Positions 1 through 6,029 of a stretch of DNA of 15,447 bases are shown here, one piece after another. Under the pieces are notes generated by a model. That model had not been told where the DNA came from. It saw only the letters and a list, made by a program, of their open reading frames with translations, and did no database searches. The position numbers were made by a program, and so were the translations under genes. Position 1 is the stretch's first letter, and each line of letters starts with the position of its first letter. Source of the stretch: DAIDJM01 sp964250215 (GTDB lineage Bacteria > Pseudomonadota > Alphaproteobacteria > Acetobacterales > Acetobacteraceae); the NCBI GenBank assembly GCA_964250215.1, contig CAXUEX010000065.1, forward strand, positions 1 through 15,447. Reading direction: 5' to 3'.

Positions 1-365
1 GCCTTGACGTCGTCGTCGACAAAGAAGGTCTGAGCCACCGGGCCGGGATCGGCCAGGCCCGTGGTCTCGACGATGATCGCGTCGAACCCACCCTTGCGCT
101 TCATCAGGCCGCCGACGATGCGGATCAGGTCGCCGCGCACCGTGCAGCAGATGCAGCCGTTGTTCATCTCGAACACTTCCTCGTCGGCATCCACCACAAG
201 GTCGTTGTCCACGCCCAATTCGCCGAATTCGTTGATCACCACGGCATAGCGCTTGCCATGCTGTTCCGTGAGGATGCGGTTGAGCAGCGTGGTTTTCCCC
301 GCGCCGAGAAAACCGGTGAGAACCGTAACCGGAACAAGCCCGCAAGCTGCCTGCGCATCTGTCAT
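1..365 (-). CDS. CobW/COG0523 family GTP-binding protein, N-terminal part (cut by window edge)
   Basis: The first 121 residues of a G3E-family GTPase are visible; members are usually about 320-400 residues, so roughly two thirds lie outside the window. The family moves metals (zinc, cobalt, and others) onto target proteins using GTP. A Walker A loop, GFLGAGKTT, is at residues 18-26. The family's metal-binding CxCC motif is present as GCICC (Cys71, Cys73, Cys74). ETTGLADP follows, matching the switch II region of this family. The ATG at 365 is chosen because a GGAG ribosome site lies a few bases upstream and the P-loop is at the usual distance. The gap to the amidase stop codon is only 26 bp, so the two genes probably share a transcript. 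No Zur-like operator is seen directly upstream. The family is certain; the metal and the exact subgroup cannot be told from this fragment. Confidence 0.93.
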   Translation of the reverse strand, partial: MTDAQAACGLVPVTVLTGFLGAGKTTLLNRILTEQHGKRYAVVINEFGELGVDNDLVVDADEEVFEMNNGCICCTVRGDLIRIVGGLMKRKGGFDAIIVETTGLADPGPVAQTFFVDDDVK

Positions 366-391
366 CGGAAAATCTCCACGCCAACCCGGCG

Positions 392-1846
392 CTATATGGC
401 CGCGGGCCGCCGCCCGGCCCAGGGCGCGGCCGCTTCCAGTTGGGCCGCCAGCCGGATCAGCATCGCTTCCTCCGCATACCGCGCCACGAACTGCACGCCC
501 ACGGGCAGCCCTTCCGCCATGCCCAGCGGCACCGACATGGCCGGCGTGAAGGTGAGATTGCCGATCTGCGTGAACGGCGTGCGCGCCAGGCTGTCGCGCG
601 CCAGCGTTTGCAGCGTGCCGGCGCGGAGCAGCAGCCGGCCCGCGCGCAGCCGCCGCAGCAATGGCAGAATGCGCTGCTGCAATTTCGGCAATGCCAGCTC
701 GCCGATGCGCGGCGGCTTCCCGGCCACGGTCGGCAGCAGCCACAGATCGTATCGCGTGTGGAATGCCCCCAGCGCCCGCGCNNNNNNNNNNGCAAACCCG
801 CCCCAAGCCAGCCGCGCGGTGACGTATTCGCCCGCCGATAGCGCCCGCCCCAGCGAGGCCAGCAGCCCGGTTTCCAGCTCGAAATCCGTATCGCGCGCGC
901 CGCTCGCCGCCACCTCGGCCGCCACCTGGCCCAGATACAGCGTGAGATACGCGTTCCCCACCGCCTCGCCATCCAGCGCCGGCGCGGCTTCCTCCACCTC
1001 GTGCCCCAGCGTTTCCAGCAACCGCGCCGCGTCGTGCACCGCCTGCACCACGCCCGGATCCACCGCGTTGCCCAGCGGCGAAGCGGTGGAAAACCCGATG
1101 CGCAGCCGCCCCGGTTTCGCGCCCACCTCCTGCGCATAAGGCCGTTCCGGCGGCGGTGGCGCAAAGAACTCGCCCGGCTCCGGGCCGGCCAGCACATCCA
1201 GCATCGCCGCCGTATCGCGCACCGAATGCGTCAGCACCCCGTTCGCGCCCGCGCCCTCCCAGATCAGCCCCGCCTCCGGCCCGAAGGAAACGCGGCCGGT
1301 GCTCGGCTTCAGCCCGAACAGCCCGCAATAGCTCGCCGGAATGCGGATGGAGCCGCCGCCATCGTTCGCCCCCGCCATTGCCACCACGCCAGCCGCCACT
1401 GCCGCCGCCGATCCGCCGGAGGATCCGCCCGGCGTGCGCGCCGTGTCCCAGGGGTTGCGCGACGGCCCCCACAGCCGGCTCTCCGTCACCGCCCGCAGCC
1501 CCAGCTCCGGCGTCGCGGTGCGGCCGAAGATCACCAGCCCGGCTCGCAGGCAACGCTCCGTGTAGTAACTGTGCCGCGCTGCCATGCGGTGGCGATACGG
1601 CGCCGCCCCGGCGGTGTGCGGCTGCCCGGCATATTCCTGGCCGATATCCTTCAGCAGGAACGGCACGCCGGCGAACGGCCCGGAAAGCTCGCCCCGCGCC
1701 CGCGCCCGCGCCGCGTCATCGAACCAGATGGGAATTGCGTTCAGCGCCGCCGCCGCATCGGCGCGGGCTATCGCCTGTTCCAGCAATTCCAGCGGGGAAA
1801 TCTGCCGGCTGGCAACCAGCGCGGCCTGGGCCGTGGCATCGAGCAT
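392..1846 (-). CDS. Amidase-signature hydrolase, similar to 6-aminohexanoate-cyclic-dimer hydrolase (NylA type)
   Basis: A 484-residue amidase-signature enzyme that should hydrolyse a carboxamide in the cytoplasm; no signal peptide is seen. The Ser-cisSer-Lys triad can be placed: Lys66 in GVPFLLKDIG, Ser142 in PGGSSGGSAAAV, and Ser166 in NDGGGSIRIPASYCG. The glycine-serine loop followed by CGLFGLKPSTGR is classic for the family. The arrangement GVPFLLKD, RNPWD, GNDxxGSIRIPAS resembles NylA-like amidases more than GatA, and no gatB or gatC lies nearby; the true substrate is unknown. A run of 10 Ns (782-791) replaces about four codons between GGF and ARALGAFHTRYD. The frame is the same on both sides, so the gene is probably intact. 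The start ATG has no clear ribosome site. A second ATG 11 bp upstream is out of frame. It lies 45 bp behind the winged-helix regulator and 26 bp ahead of the CobW gene, all on one strand. Confidence 0.93.
   Translation of the reverse strand: MLDATAQAALVASRQISPLELLEQAIARADAAAALNAIPIWFDDAARARARGELSGPFAGVPFLLKDIGQEYAGQPHTAGAAPYRHRMAARHSYYTERCLRAGLVIFGRTATPELGLRAVTESRLWGPSRNPWDTARTPGGSSGGSAAAVAAGVVAMAGANDGGGSIRIPASYCGLFGLKPSTGRVSFGPEAGLIWEGAGANGVLTHSVRDTAAMLDVLAGPEPGEFFAPPPPERPYAQEVGAKPGRLRIGFSTASPLGNAVDPGVVQAVHDAARLLETLGHEVEEAAPALDGEAVGNAYLTLYLGQVAAEVAASGARDTDFELETGLLASLGRALSAGEYVTARLAWGGFXXXXARALGAFHTRYDLWLLPTVAGKPPRIGELALPKLQQRILPLLRRLRAGRLLLRAGTLQTLARDSLARTPFTQIGNLTFTPAMSVPLGMAEGLPVGVQFVARYAEEAMLIRLAAQLEAAAPWAGRRPAAI
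782..791. other. Assembly gap (10 N)
   Basis: Ten undefined bases lie inside the amidase gene. Amidase-like sequence continues in the same frame on both sides, in a variable helical region just before the conserved YDxxxxPT stretch (TRYDLWLLPT here). The true missing length may therefore be close to ten bases, or the run may be a placeholder. Confidence 0.99.
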
Positions 1847-1891
1847 CCCCGGCCCATAGCAGAACCGGGAAGCCTGCGCTTCGCGGGCCGC

Positions 1892-2209
1892 CTATTCCGC
1901 CGCCTTCGCCACCGGCGCCTCGATGAGCTCCCGCAGGTAGGCCACGTGCCGCACGAACGCCGCGCGCCCCGCCGGCGTCATTGCCACCCGCGTGCGCGGC
2001 TTGCGCGCCACGAAATCCTTCTCCACCGCCACATACCCGGCCCCCTCCAGCGTCGCGATATGCGCGCCCAGATTGCCGTCGGTGGCGGCCAGAACCGCGC
2101 GCAGCCGCGTGAACTCCAGGCGCTCGCCTTTCGGCAGCGCGTTCAGCGTCGCCATGATCCGCAGCCGCAGCGACTGGTGGATCACCTCATCGGGGCCGCT
2201 CATGCTCAT
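1892..2209 (-). CDS. Small winged-helix transcriptional regulator (MarR-like, HTH_27 type)
   Basis: A 105-residue protein made almost entirely of one winged-helix domain. Residues 8-25 form a first helix (IHQSLRLRIMATLNAL). The helix-turn-helix covers about 30-60 (FTRLRAVLAATDGNLGAHIATLEGAGYV), followed by a wing (VEKDFVARKPRTRVAMT) and a C-terminal helix (PAGRAAFVRHVAYLRELIEA). This layout matches the stand-alone winged-helix proteins often paired with a small membrane protein. The start at 2209 is chosen because its ATG overlaps the stop of the upstream membrane-protein gene as ATGA, which implies translational coupling; an ATG at 2203 is also possible. No separate ribosome site is seen. 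It is likely a repressor of its own operon, and the palindrome in the promoter at 2798-2809 is a candidate target. The ligand or signal is unknown. Confidence 0.88.
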   Translation of the reverse strand: MSMSGPDEVIHQSLRLRIMATLNALPKGERLEFTRLRAVLAATDGNLGAHIATLEGAGYVAVEKDFVARKPRTRVAMTPAGRAAFVRHVAYLRELIEAPVAKAAE

Positions 2210-2757
2210 ACTCGCCGCAGCCACAGGCCGCCCAGCGCCAGGCCGCCGCCGCCCACCACCGCCATCCACAGTAGGAAAATGCCGGGAAATGCGAAAAACC
2301 CCAGCAGCGTCAGCGCTCCCAGACCAACCCCGGTCCAGATCAGCCGCTGCCCCACGGCCAGACCCAGCACCACGTAAGCCGCCGCCACCACCAGCGGAAT
2401 GAACGCCGCTGCCGCCTGCCCCGGCTGATGAGGCGCCAGCACCGCCAGGCTCGCCACGATGAAAATCAGGAACGTGGCCATCAGCACCAGCGCCGCACGG
2501 CCCGCGTCCGGCGTGCTCGCGTGATCGGCTTGGCCAATGCGCCAGCTCGCCACGCCGCCGGCCGTGCCCAGCACCACCCAGGCCGCATTGGCCAGATCGG
2601 GGCGCACGTAGCTCAGGCCATAGCCCAGCGCGTAAATGCCGCCCCACAGCAGCAGATGCGGCGACGCGCTTTGATACCCGCGCAGCTCATGGCTTCGCTG
2701 CTCGGCCGCATCGGCCAGATCCAACGCCTCGCGGGCCTCTTCCTGCGTGAACGACAT
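2206..2757 (-). CDS. Six-helix integral membrane protein of unknown function, paired with winged-helix regulator
   Basis: A 183-residue protein. The N-terminal ~32 residues are charged and probably cytoplasmic (EEAREALDLADAAEQRSHEL). About six hydrophobic segments follow, near 34-51, 56-73, 87-108, 116-136, 139-157 and 158-180, ending in a basic WLRRV tail. No catalytic motif is recognised. A membrane protein immediately followed by a MarR-like winged-helix gene with an ATGA overlap is a recurring pair in bacteria, so the two products probably work in one regulatory unit. The start ATG is preceded by AGGAG at 2769-2773 (minus strand), 11 bases from the start, which is slightly long. The promoter at 2787-2815 lies about 30 bp upstream. 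I cannot assign a transported substrate or enzyme activity. Confidence 0.85.
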   Translation of the reverse strand: MSFTQEEAREALDLADAAEQRSHELRGYQSASPHLLLWGGIYALGYGLSYVRPDLANAAWVVLGTAGGVASWRIGQADHASTPDAGRAALVLMATFLIFIVASLAVLAPHQPGQAAAAFIPLVVAAAYVVLGLAVGQRLIWTGVGLGALTLLGFFAFPGIFLLWMAVVGGGGLALGGLWLRRV

Positions 2758-2786
2758 GACGGCCTGAACTCCTCGACGATTTTTAT

Positions 2787-2815
2787 ACTCTAACGCGCAG
2801 AGTGCTCTGAGTCAA
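2787..2815 (-). promoter_or_regulatory. Sigma-70-type promoter for the membrane protein/regulator operon
   Basis: On the minus strand TTGACT (2815-2810, five of six matches to the -35 consensus) is followed by exactly 17 bases and then TAGAGT (2792-2787, four of six matches to the -10 consensus). The element sits about 30 bp upstream of the ATG at 2757, with a ribosome site in between. It is an AT-richer patch in a GC-rich region, as expected of a real promoter. It is likely the start of a transcript running through membrane protein, regulator, amidase and CobW genes. Confidence 0.62.
2798..2809. promoter_or_regulatory. Candidate operator palindrome inside the promoter spacer
   Basis: CAGAG-TG-CTCTG is an inverted repeat with perfect 5-bp arms, lying entirely between the -10 and -35 elements and touching the -35. 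A protein bound here would block RNA polymerase. Candidates are the winged-helix regulator encoded in this operon (autoregulation) or the TetR-like regulator transcribed divergently from 2874. The position is the main evidence; the binding protein is inference. Confidence 0.45.
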
Positions 2816-2873
2816 GCGCCTCACCGCAGATTAGCGGCTGACAAATCCGCCCAGCCCGCTTACGTGGCAGACC

Positions 2874-3491
2874 ATGGACGGCATGGTGGAACAGGATTTC
2901 GACCGCGCGCTCATCGGCGCCGCCTTCGCCCAAGCCGCGCGCACCGGCTGGAATGCTGTCAGTGTGGCCGGCGCCGCCCGCGACGCCGGGCTGCCGCTGG
3001 ATCGCGCCCGCGCCCGATTCCCGGCCCGCGCCGCCATCCTGATGCGGCTGGGCCGGCTCGCCGACGCGCAAGCCCTTGCCGAACCTTTGCCGGATGGCAG
3101 CCCGCGCGAACGACTTTTCGATCTGCTGATGCGCCGCTTCGATGCGCTGCAAGCCCACCGTGACGGCGTCGGCGCCCTGCTCCGCGCGCTGCCGACGGAA
3201 CCGGCGACCGCGCTGCTGCTGACCGATGCCACGCGCCGTTCCATGGCATGGATGGCCGCCGCCGCGGGACTGTCCACCGCGGGTGCCACCGGGGCGCTCC
3301 GGATTTCCGGCCTGATGGCGGTGTGGCTCTATACCGTGCGCGCCTGGCTGCGTGACGACAGCGCCGATCTTGCGGCCACCCTGGCGGCGCTGGATCGCGC
3401 CCTGGAACGCGCGGAGCAGGCGGCGGGGTGGCTGGGGGCGCCGGAACGCCGGCCGGAGCCGTTTCCGGAGGTGCCTGACAGCAGCCTATAG
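2874..3491 (+). CDS. TetR-like regulator with COQ9-like C-terminal half
   Basis: A 205-residue protein. Residues ~8-55 form a TetR-type helix-turn-helix (ALIGAAFAQAARTGWNAVSV, then AGAARDAGLPLDRARARFPARAAIL). The C-terminal half, especially about 140-190 (GLMAVWLYTVRAWLRDDSAD and the following LAATLAALDRALERAEQ), resembles the COQ9 fold: a W-x-x-D-D/E-S stretch followed by an LD...L..AE helix. COQ9 is itself a TetR-fold protein that binds lipid for ubiquinone synthesis, so this could be a DNA-binding regulator or a lipid-binding COQ9-like protein. The intact N-terminal helix-turn-helix favours the former. The ATG at 2874 is chosen as the first in frame; an ATG at 2883 is an alternative. A weak promoter-like pair (CTGACA at 2838-2843, TACGTG at 2861-2866) would give an almost leaderless message. 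It is divergent from the membrane-protein operon and 67 bp ahead of the phasin gene. Confidence 0.8.
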   Translation: MDGMVEQDFDRALIGAAFAQAARTGWNAVSVAGAARDAGLPLDRARARFPARAAILMRLGRLADAQALAEPLPDGSPRERLFDLLMRRFDALQAHRDGVGALLRALPTEPATALLLTDATRRSMAWMAAAAGLSTAGATGALRISGLMAVWLYTVRAWLRDDSADLAATLAALDRALERAEQAAGWLGAPERRPEPFPEVPDSSL

Positions 3492-3503
3492 GAAGCAAGA
3501 ATT

Positions 3504-3525
3504 GTTCTTTCTTGAAAGAAAGAAC
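3504..3525. repeat. Low-GC palindrome, 10-bp perfect arms, between regulator and phasin genes
   Basis: GTTCTTTCTT (3504-3513) and AAGAAAGAAC (3516-3525) are exact reverse complements separated by GA. The second arm's end, AAAGAAC, is repeated directly at 3527-3533. The sequence is strikingly AT-rich for this genome. It is 12 bp after the regulator stop codon and 33 bp before the phasin start. It could be a transcription-ending or mRNA-stabilising hairpin, an operator for the phasin gene, or a copy of a dispersed genomic repeat. No long T-run follows, so it is not a classic rho-independent terminator. Confidence 0.7.
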
Positions 3526-3558
3526 CAAAGAACTTTCATTCATTAAGAGGTCAGAACA

Positions 3559-4008
3559 ATGGTAGATAGGGATCCGGTTAATCTGTTTGGGGATCTTACG
3601 CGCATGTTGGGGGAGATGCGGTTTCCGGCGCTGGTGCCGGATCCGGGCGCGCTGATGGCGGCGCACCGCCGCAACATGGAAGCGCTCGCCGCGGCCAACC
3701 GGCTGGCTCTGGAAGGCGCCCAGGCCGTCGGCCGCCGCAACATGGAAATCATGCAGCAAACCATGCACGAACTTTCCGAGCACGTGCGCGAACTCGCTTC
3801 CACCGATTCGCCGCAAAGCAAGGCCGCACGCCAGGCCGAGCTGGTGAAGCAATCCTACGAACACGCCATCGCCAATCTGCGCGAACTCTCCGATTTGATC
3901 CAGAAATCCAACGGCGAGGCCGTGAAACTGCTCGATGCACGCTTTCGCGAGGCGATGGACGAAATCCGCACCCTGCTCGAAAAATCCGGCGAGGCGAAGA
4001 ACGTCTGA
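3559..4008 (+). CDS. Phasin family protein (polyhydroxyalkanoate granule-associated)
   Basis: A 149-residue, almost wholly helical protein without cysteine, signal peptide or membrane segment. Residues ~38-70 (NMEALAAANRLALEGAQAVG and onward through RRNMEIMQQTMHEL) match the phasin signature, in which an amphipathic helix ahead of repeated Ala/Gln/Glu helices coats polyhydroxyalkanoate granules. Residues 85-145 continue as a predicted coiled coil (KAARQAELVKQSYEHAIANL, later LLDARFREAMDEI). The length fits small alphaproteobacterial phasins (about 110-190). The start is supported by AAGAGG at 3545-3550, eight bases before the ATG. No PHA synthase, depolymerase or phaR gene is in the window, so the granule role rests on family similarity; a few phasin-like proteins have other roles. 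It is followed 22 bp later by queE. Confidence 0.85.
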   Translation: MVDRDPVNLFGDLTRMLGEMRFPALVPDPGALMAAHRRNMEALAAANRLALEGAQAVGRRNMEIMQQTMHELSEHVRELASTDSPQSKAARQAELVKQSYEHAIANLRELSDLIQKSNGEAVKLLDARFREAMDEIRTLLEKSGEAKNV

Positions 4009-4030
4009 CCCTGCTTCCCGCCGCTATGCG

Positions 4031-4648
4031 GTGAAGGAAATATTCCTCACCTTGCAGGGCGAAGGCGCGCAAGCCGGCCGCCCTGCGGTGTTCTGCCGCT
4101 TCGCCGGATGCAACCTCTGGTCCGGCATGGAACACGATCGCGCCGCCGCCACGTGCCGCTTCTGCGACACCGATTTCGTCGGCATGGATGGCACGCTCGG
4201 CGGCCGCTACGATGCCGAAACGCTCGCCGCTGCCATCGCGGCCGAATGGCGGGGCGGCACGGAAAACCGCCTGGTGGTGCTCACCGGCGGCGAGCCTCTG
4301 CTGCAAGTGGATGCAGCGCTGATCGCTTCCCTGCACGCGCAACATCTCCAAATCGCCGTGGAAACCAACGGCACTTTGCCCGCGCCGCTGGGGCTGGATT
4401 GGATCTGCGTCAGCCCGAAAGCCAACACCGAACTCGCCATCACGCGCGGCGACGAACTCAAGCTGGTCTATCCGCAGAAAAACGCACCGCCCGAAGCCTA
4501 TGCGCGGCTCGATTTCGCGCATTTCCTGCTGCAACCCATGGACGGCCCCGATCTCGCAGCCAATACGCAAGCCGCCATCGCCTACTGCCTGGCCAACCCG
4601 CACTGGCGGCTCAGCGTGCAGGCGCACAAACTGCTCGGATTGCGATAG
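4031..4648 (+). CDS. queE: 7-carboxy-7-deazaguanine synthase (radical SAM)
   Basis: QueE converts 6-carboxytetrahydropterin to 7-carboxy-7-deazaguanine on the way to preQ0 and queuosine, using a [4Fe-4S] cluster and SAM. The N-terminal KEIFLTLQGEGAQAGRPAVF and FAGCNLWSG are diagnostic. The cluster cysteines follow a C-x14-C-x2-C spacing (Cys27, Cys42, Cys45 counted from this start), the pattern known from Burkholderia-type QueE, ending in CDTDFVG. TGGEPLLQ gives the SAM-binding GGE motif; SPKAN and LKLVYPQ are also family-typical. The start is unusual: no ATG lies near the expected N-terminus. I chose GTG 4031, which keeps KEIF but drops the usual residues just before it. The only in-frame ATG, at 3935, would overlap the phasin gene by 74 bp and add 32 unrelated residues. 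No ribosome site is clear for either. It gives 205 residues (family about 210). The stop codon overlaps the AGGAGG of the next gene, implying co-expression. Confidence 0.92.
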   Translation: MKEIFLTLQGEGAQAGRPAVFCRFAGCNLWSGMEHDRAAATCRFCDTDFVGMDGTLGGRYDAETLAAAIAAEWRGGTENRLVVLTGGEPLLQVDAALIASLHAQHLQIAVETNGTLPAPLGLDWICVSPKANTELAITRGDELKLVYPQKNAPPEAYARLDFAHFLLQPMDGPDLAANTQAAIAYCLANPHWRLSVQAHKLLGLR

Positions 4649-4662
4649 GAGGCGTCCCCATC

Positions 4663-5979
4663 ATGGATGCGAACGTGAACAGCCTCGATGCCTTCTGGAT
4701 GCCGTTCACGGCGAACCGCCAGTTCAAAGCCGCGCCGCGACTGCTCATCGCCGCGCGCGACATGCACTATACCAGCCACGACGGCCGCCAGATCCTCGAT
4801 GGCACCGCGGGATTGTGGTGTTCCAATGCCGGGCATTGCCGGCCCAGCATCACGCGCGCTATCCAGGAACAGGCCGAAACGCTGGATTTCGCGCCTACCT
4901 TTCAGATGGGCCATCCGCTGGCCTTTCAGGGCGCCGCGCGGCTCGCCGCCATGCTGCCGCCGGGGCTGGATCATGTGTTCTTCGCCAATTCCGGTTCCGA
5001 AGCGGTCGATACCGCGCTGAAAATCGCGTTGGCCTATCATCGCGCACGCGGCCAGGCGGGGCGCACGCGGCTGATCGGGCGCGAGCGCGGCTATCACGGC
5101 GTCGGCTTCGGCGGCATTTCGGTTGGCGGAATCGGCAACAATCGCAAGCAATTCGGCACGTTGCTCGCCGGCGTGGACCATCTGCCGCACACGCACGACC
5201 TGGCGCGCAACCGTTTTTCGCACGGCCAGCCGGAGCATGGCGCGGAATATGCGGATGCGCTGGAACGCATCGTCGCGCTGCACGATCCCGCCAGCATCGC
5301 CGCCGTGATCGTGGAACCGCTGGCCGGCAGCACCGGGGTGTTGGTGCCGCCCGTGGGCTATTTGGAACGCCTCCGCGAAATCTGCACGCGCCACGGCATT
5401 CTGCTGATCTTCGATGAAGTGATCAGCGGTTTCGGCCGCCTGGGCACGCCGTTCGCGATTGACCGTTTCGGTGTGGTGCCGGATATGCTCACGCTGGCCA
5501 AGGGCATCACCAACGCCGCCGTGCCGATGGGCGCCGTGGTCGCATCCAACGCCGTGCACGATGCGCTGATGCAGGGGCCCGAAAGCGCCATCGAGCTCGC
5601 GCACGGCTACACGTATTCCGCGCACCCGCTCGCCTGCGCCGCGCTGCTCGCCACGCTCGATGTGTATGCCGAGGAAGATCTGTTCGCCCGCGCCGCCACG
5701 CTGGCGCCGCATTTCGAGGCCGCCGCGCACCGCTTGCGCGATTGTCCGCACGTGATCGATATCCGCAATCTCGGCCTGGTCGCCGGCATCGAACTCGCGC
5801 CGCGGGAGGGTGCGCCCGGCGCCCGCGGCTATGAAGCCTTCACCGCCGCCTATCGCGCCGGCGTGCTGATCCGCGTCACCGGCGACATCGTCGCGATCTC
5901 CCCGCCACTCATTGCTAACAAAGAACAGATAGACACGATCTTCGGCACGCTGGGCGAGGTGCTGGCCGACATCGCTTGA
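4663..5979 (+). CDS. Omega-amino acid (beta-alanine):pyruvate aminotransferase, class III PLP
   Basis: A 438-residue class III aminotransferase. The opening LDAFWMPFTANRQFKA and the late RVTGDIVAISPPLI are characteristic of omega-amino acid:pyruvate transaminases, which move the amino group of beta-alanine or other omega-amines to pyruvate, giving alanine and malonate semialdehyde. PLP-site features are visible: NSGSEAVDTALK (109-120) for phosphate binding, FDEVISGFGR with Asp251 contacting the pyridine nitrogen, and Lys280 in LTLAKGITNAAVPMGAV as the Schiff-base lysine. The length matches the family (about 440-450). The start ATG has a strong AGGAGG at 4647-4652, ten bases upstream and overlapping the queE stop codon. 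A pyridoxal reductase gene follows 50 bp downstream. Substrate preference within the family (beta-alanine, putrescine-derived or 6-aminohexanoate-type amines) cannot be fixed from sequence alone. Confidence 0.93.
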   Translation: MDANVNSLDAFWMPFTANRQFKAAPRLLIAARDMHYTSHDGRQILDGTAGLWCSNAGHCRPSITRAIQEQAETLDFAPTFQMGHPLAFQGAARLAAMLPPGLDHVFFANSGSEAVDTALKIALAYHRARGQAGRTRLIGRERGYHGVGFGGISVGGIGNNRKQFGTLLAGVDHLPHTHDLARNRFSHGQPEHGAEYADALERIVALHDPASIAAVIVEPLAGSTGVLVPPVGYLERLREICTRHGILLIFDEVISGFGRLGTPFAIDRFGVVPDMLTLAKGITNAAVPMGAVVASNAVHDALMQGPESAIELAHGYTYSAHPLACAALLATLDVYAEEDLFARAATLAPHFEAAAHRLRDCPHVIDIRNLGLVAGIELAPREGAPGARGYEAFTAAYRAGVLIRVTGDIVAISPPLIANKEQIDTIFGTLGEVLADIA

Positions 5980-6029
5980 TATCGGCGCCCGCACGCCCAT
6001 CTGCCCGCCGCCAACTTTAGGAGAGCCGC

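Noticed and set aside
258..2377. Several long plus-strand frames opposite the amidase and regulator genes.
   Set aside because: They are Arg/Pro/Ala-rich shadows of the clearly recognisable minus-strand amidase, CobW and regulator proteins, without domains or ribosome sites.
2210..2647. Upstream extension of the winged-helix regulator frame to give 251 residues.
   Set aside because: The extra Gly/Arg-rich part is an out-of-frame reading of the membrane-protein gene; the ATGA overlap at 2206-2209 gives a natural start.
3935..4030. N-terminal extension of QueE from ATG 3935.
   Set aside because: The 32 extra residues are a frame-shifted reading of the phasin C-terminus, have no ribosome site, and are absent from the family as I know it.
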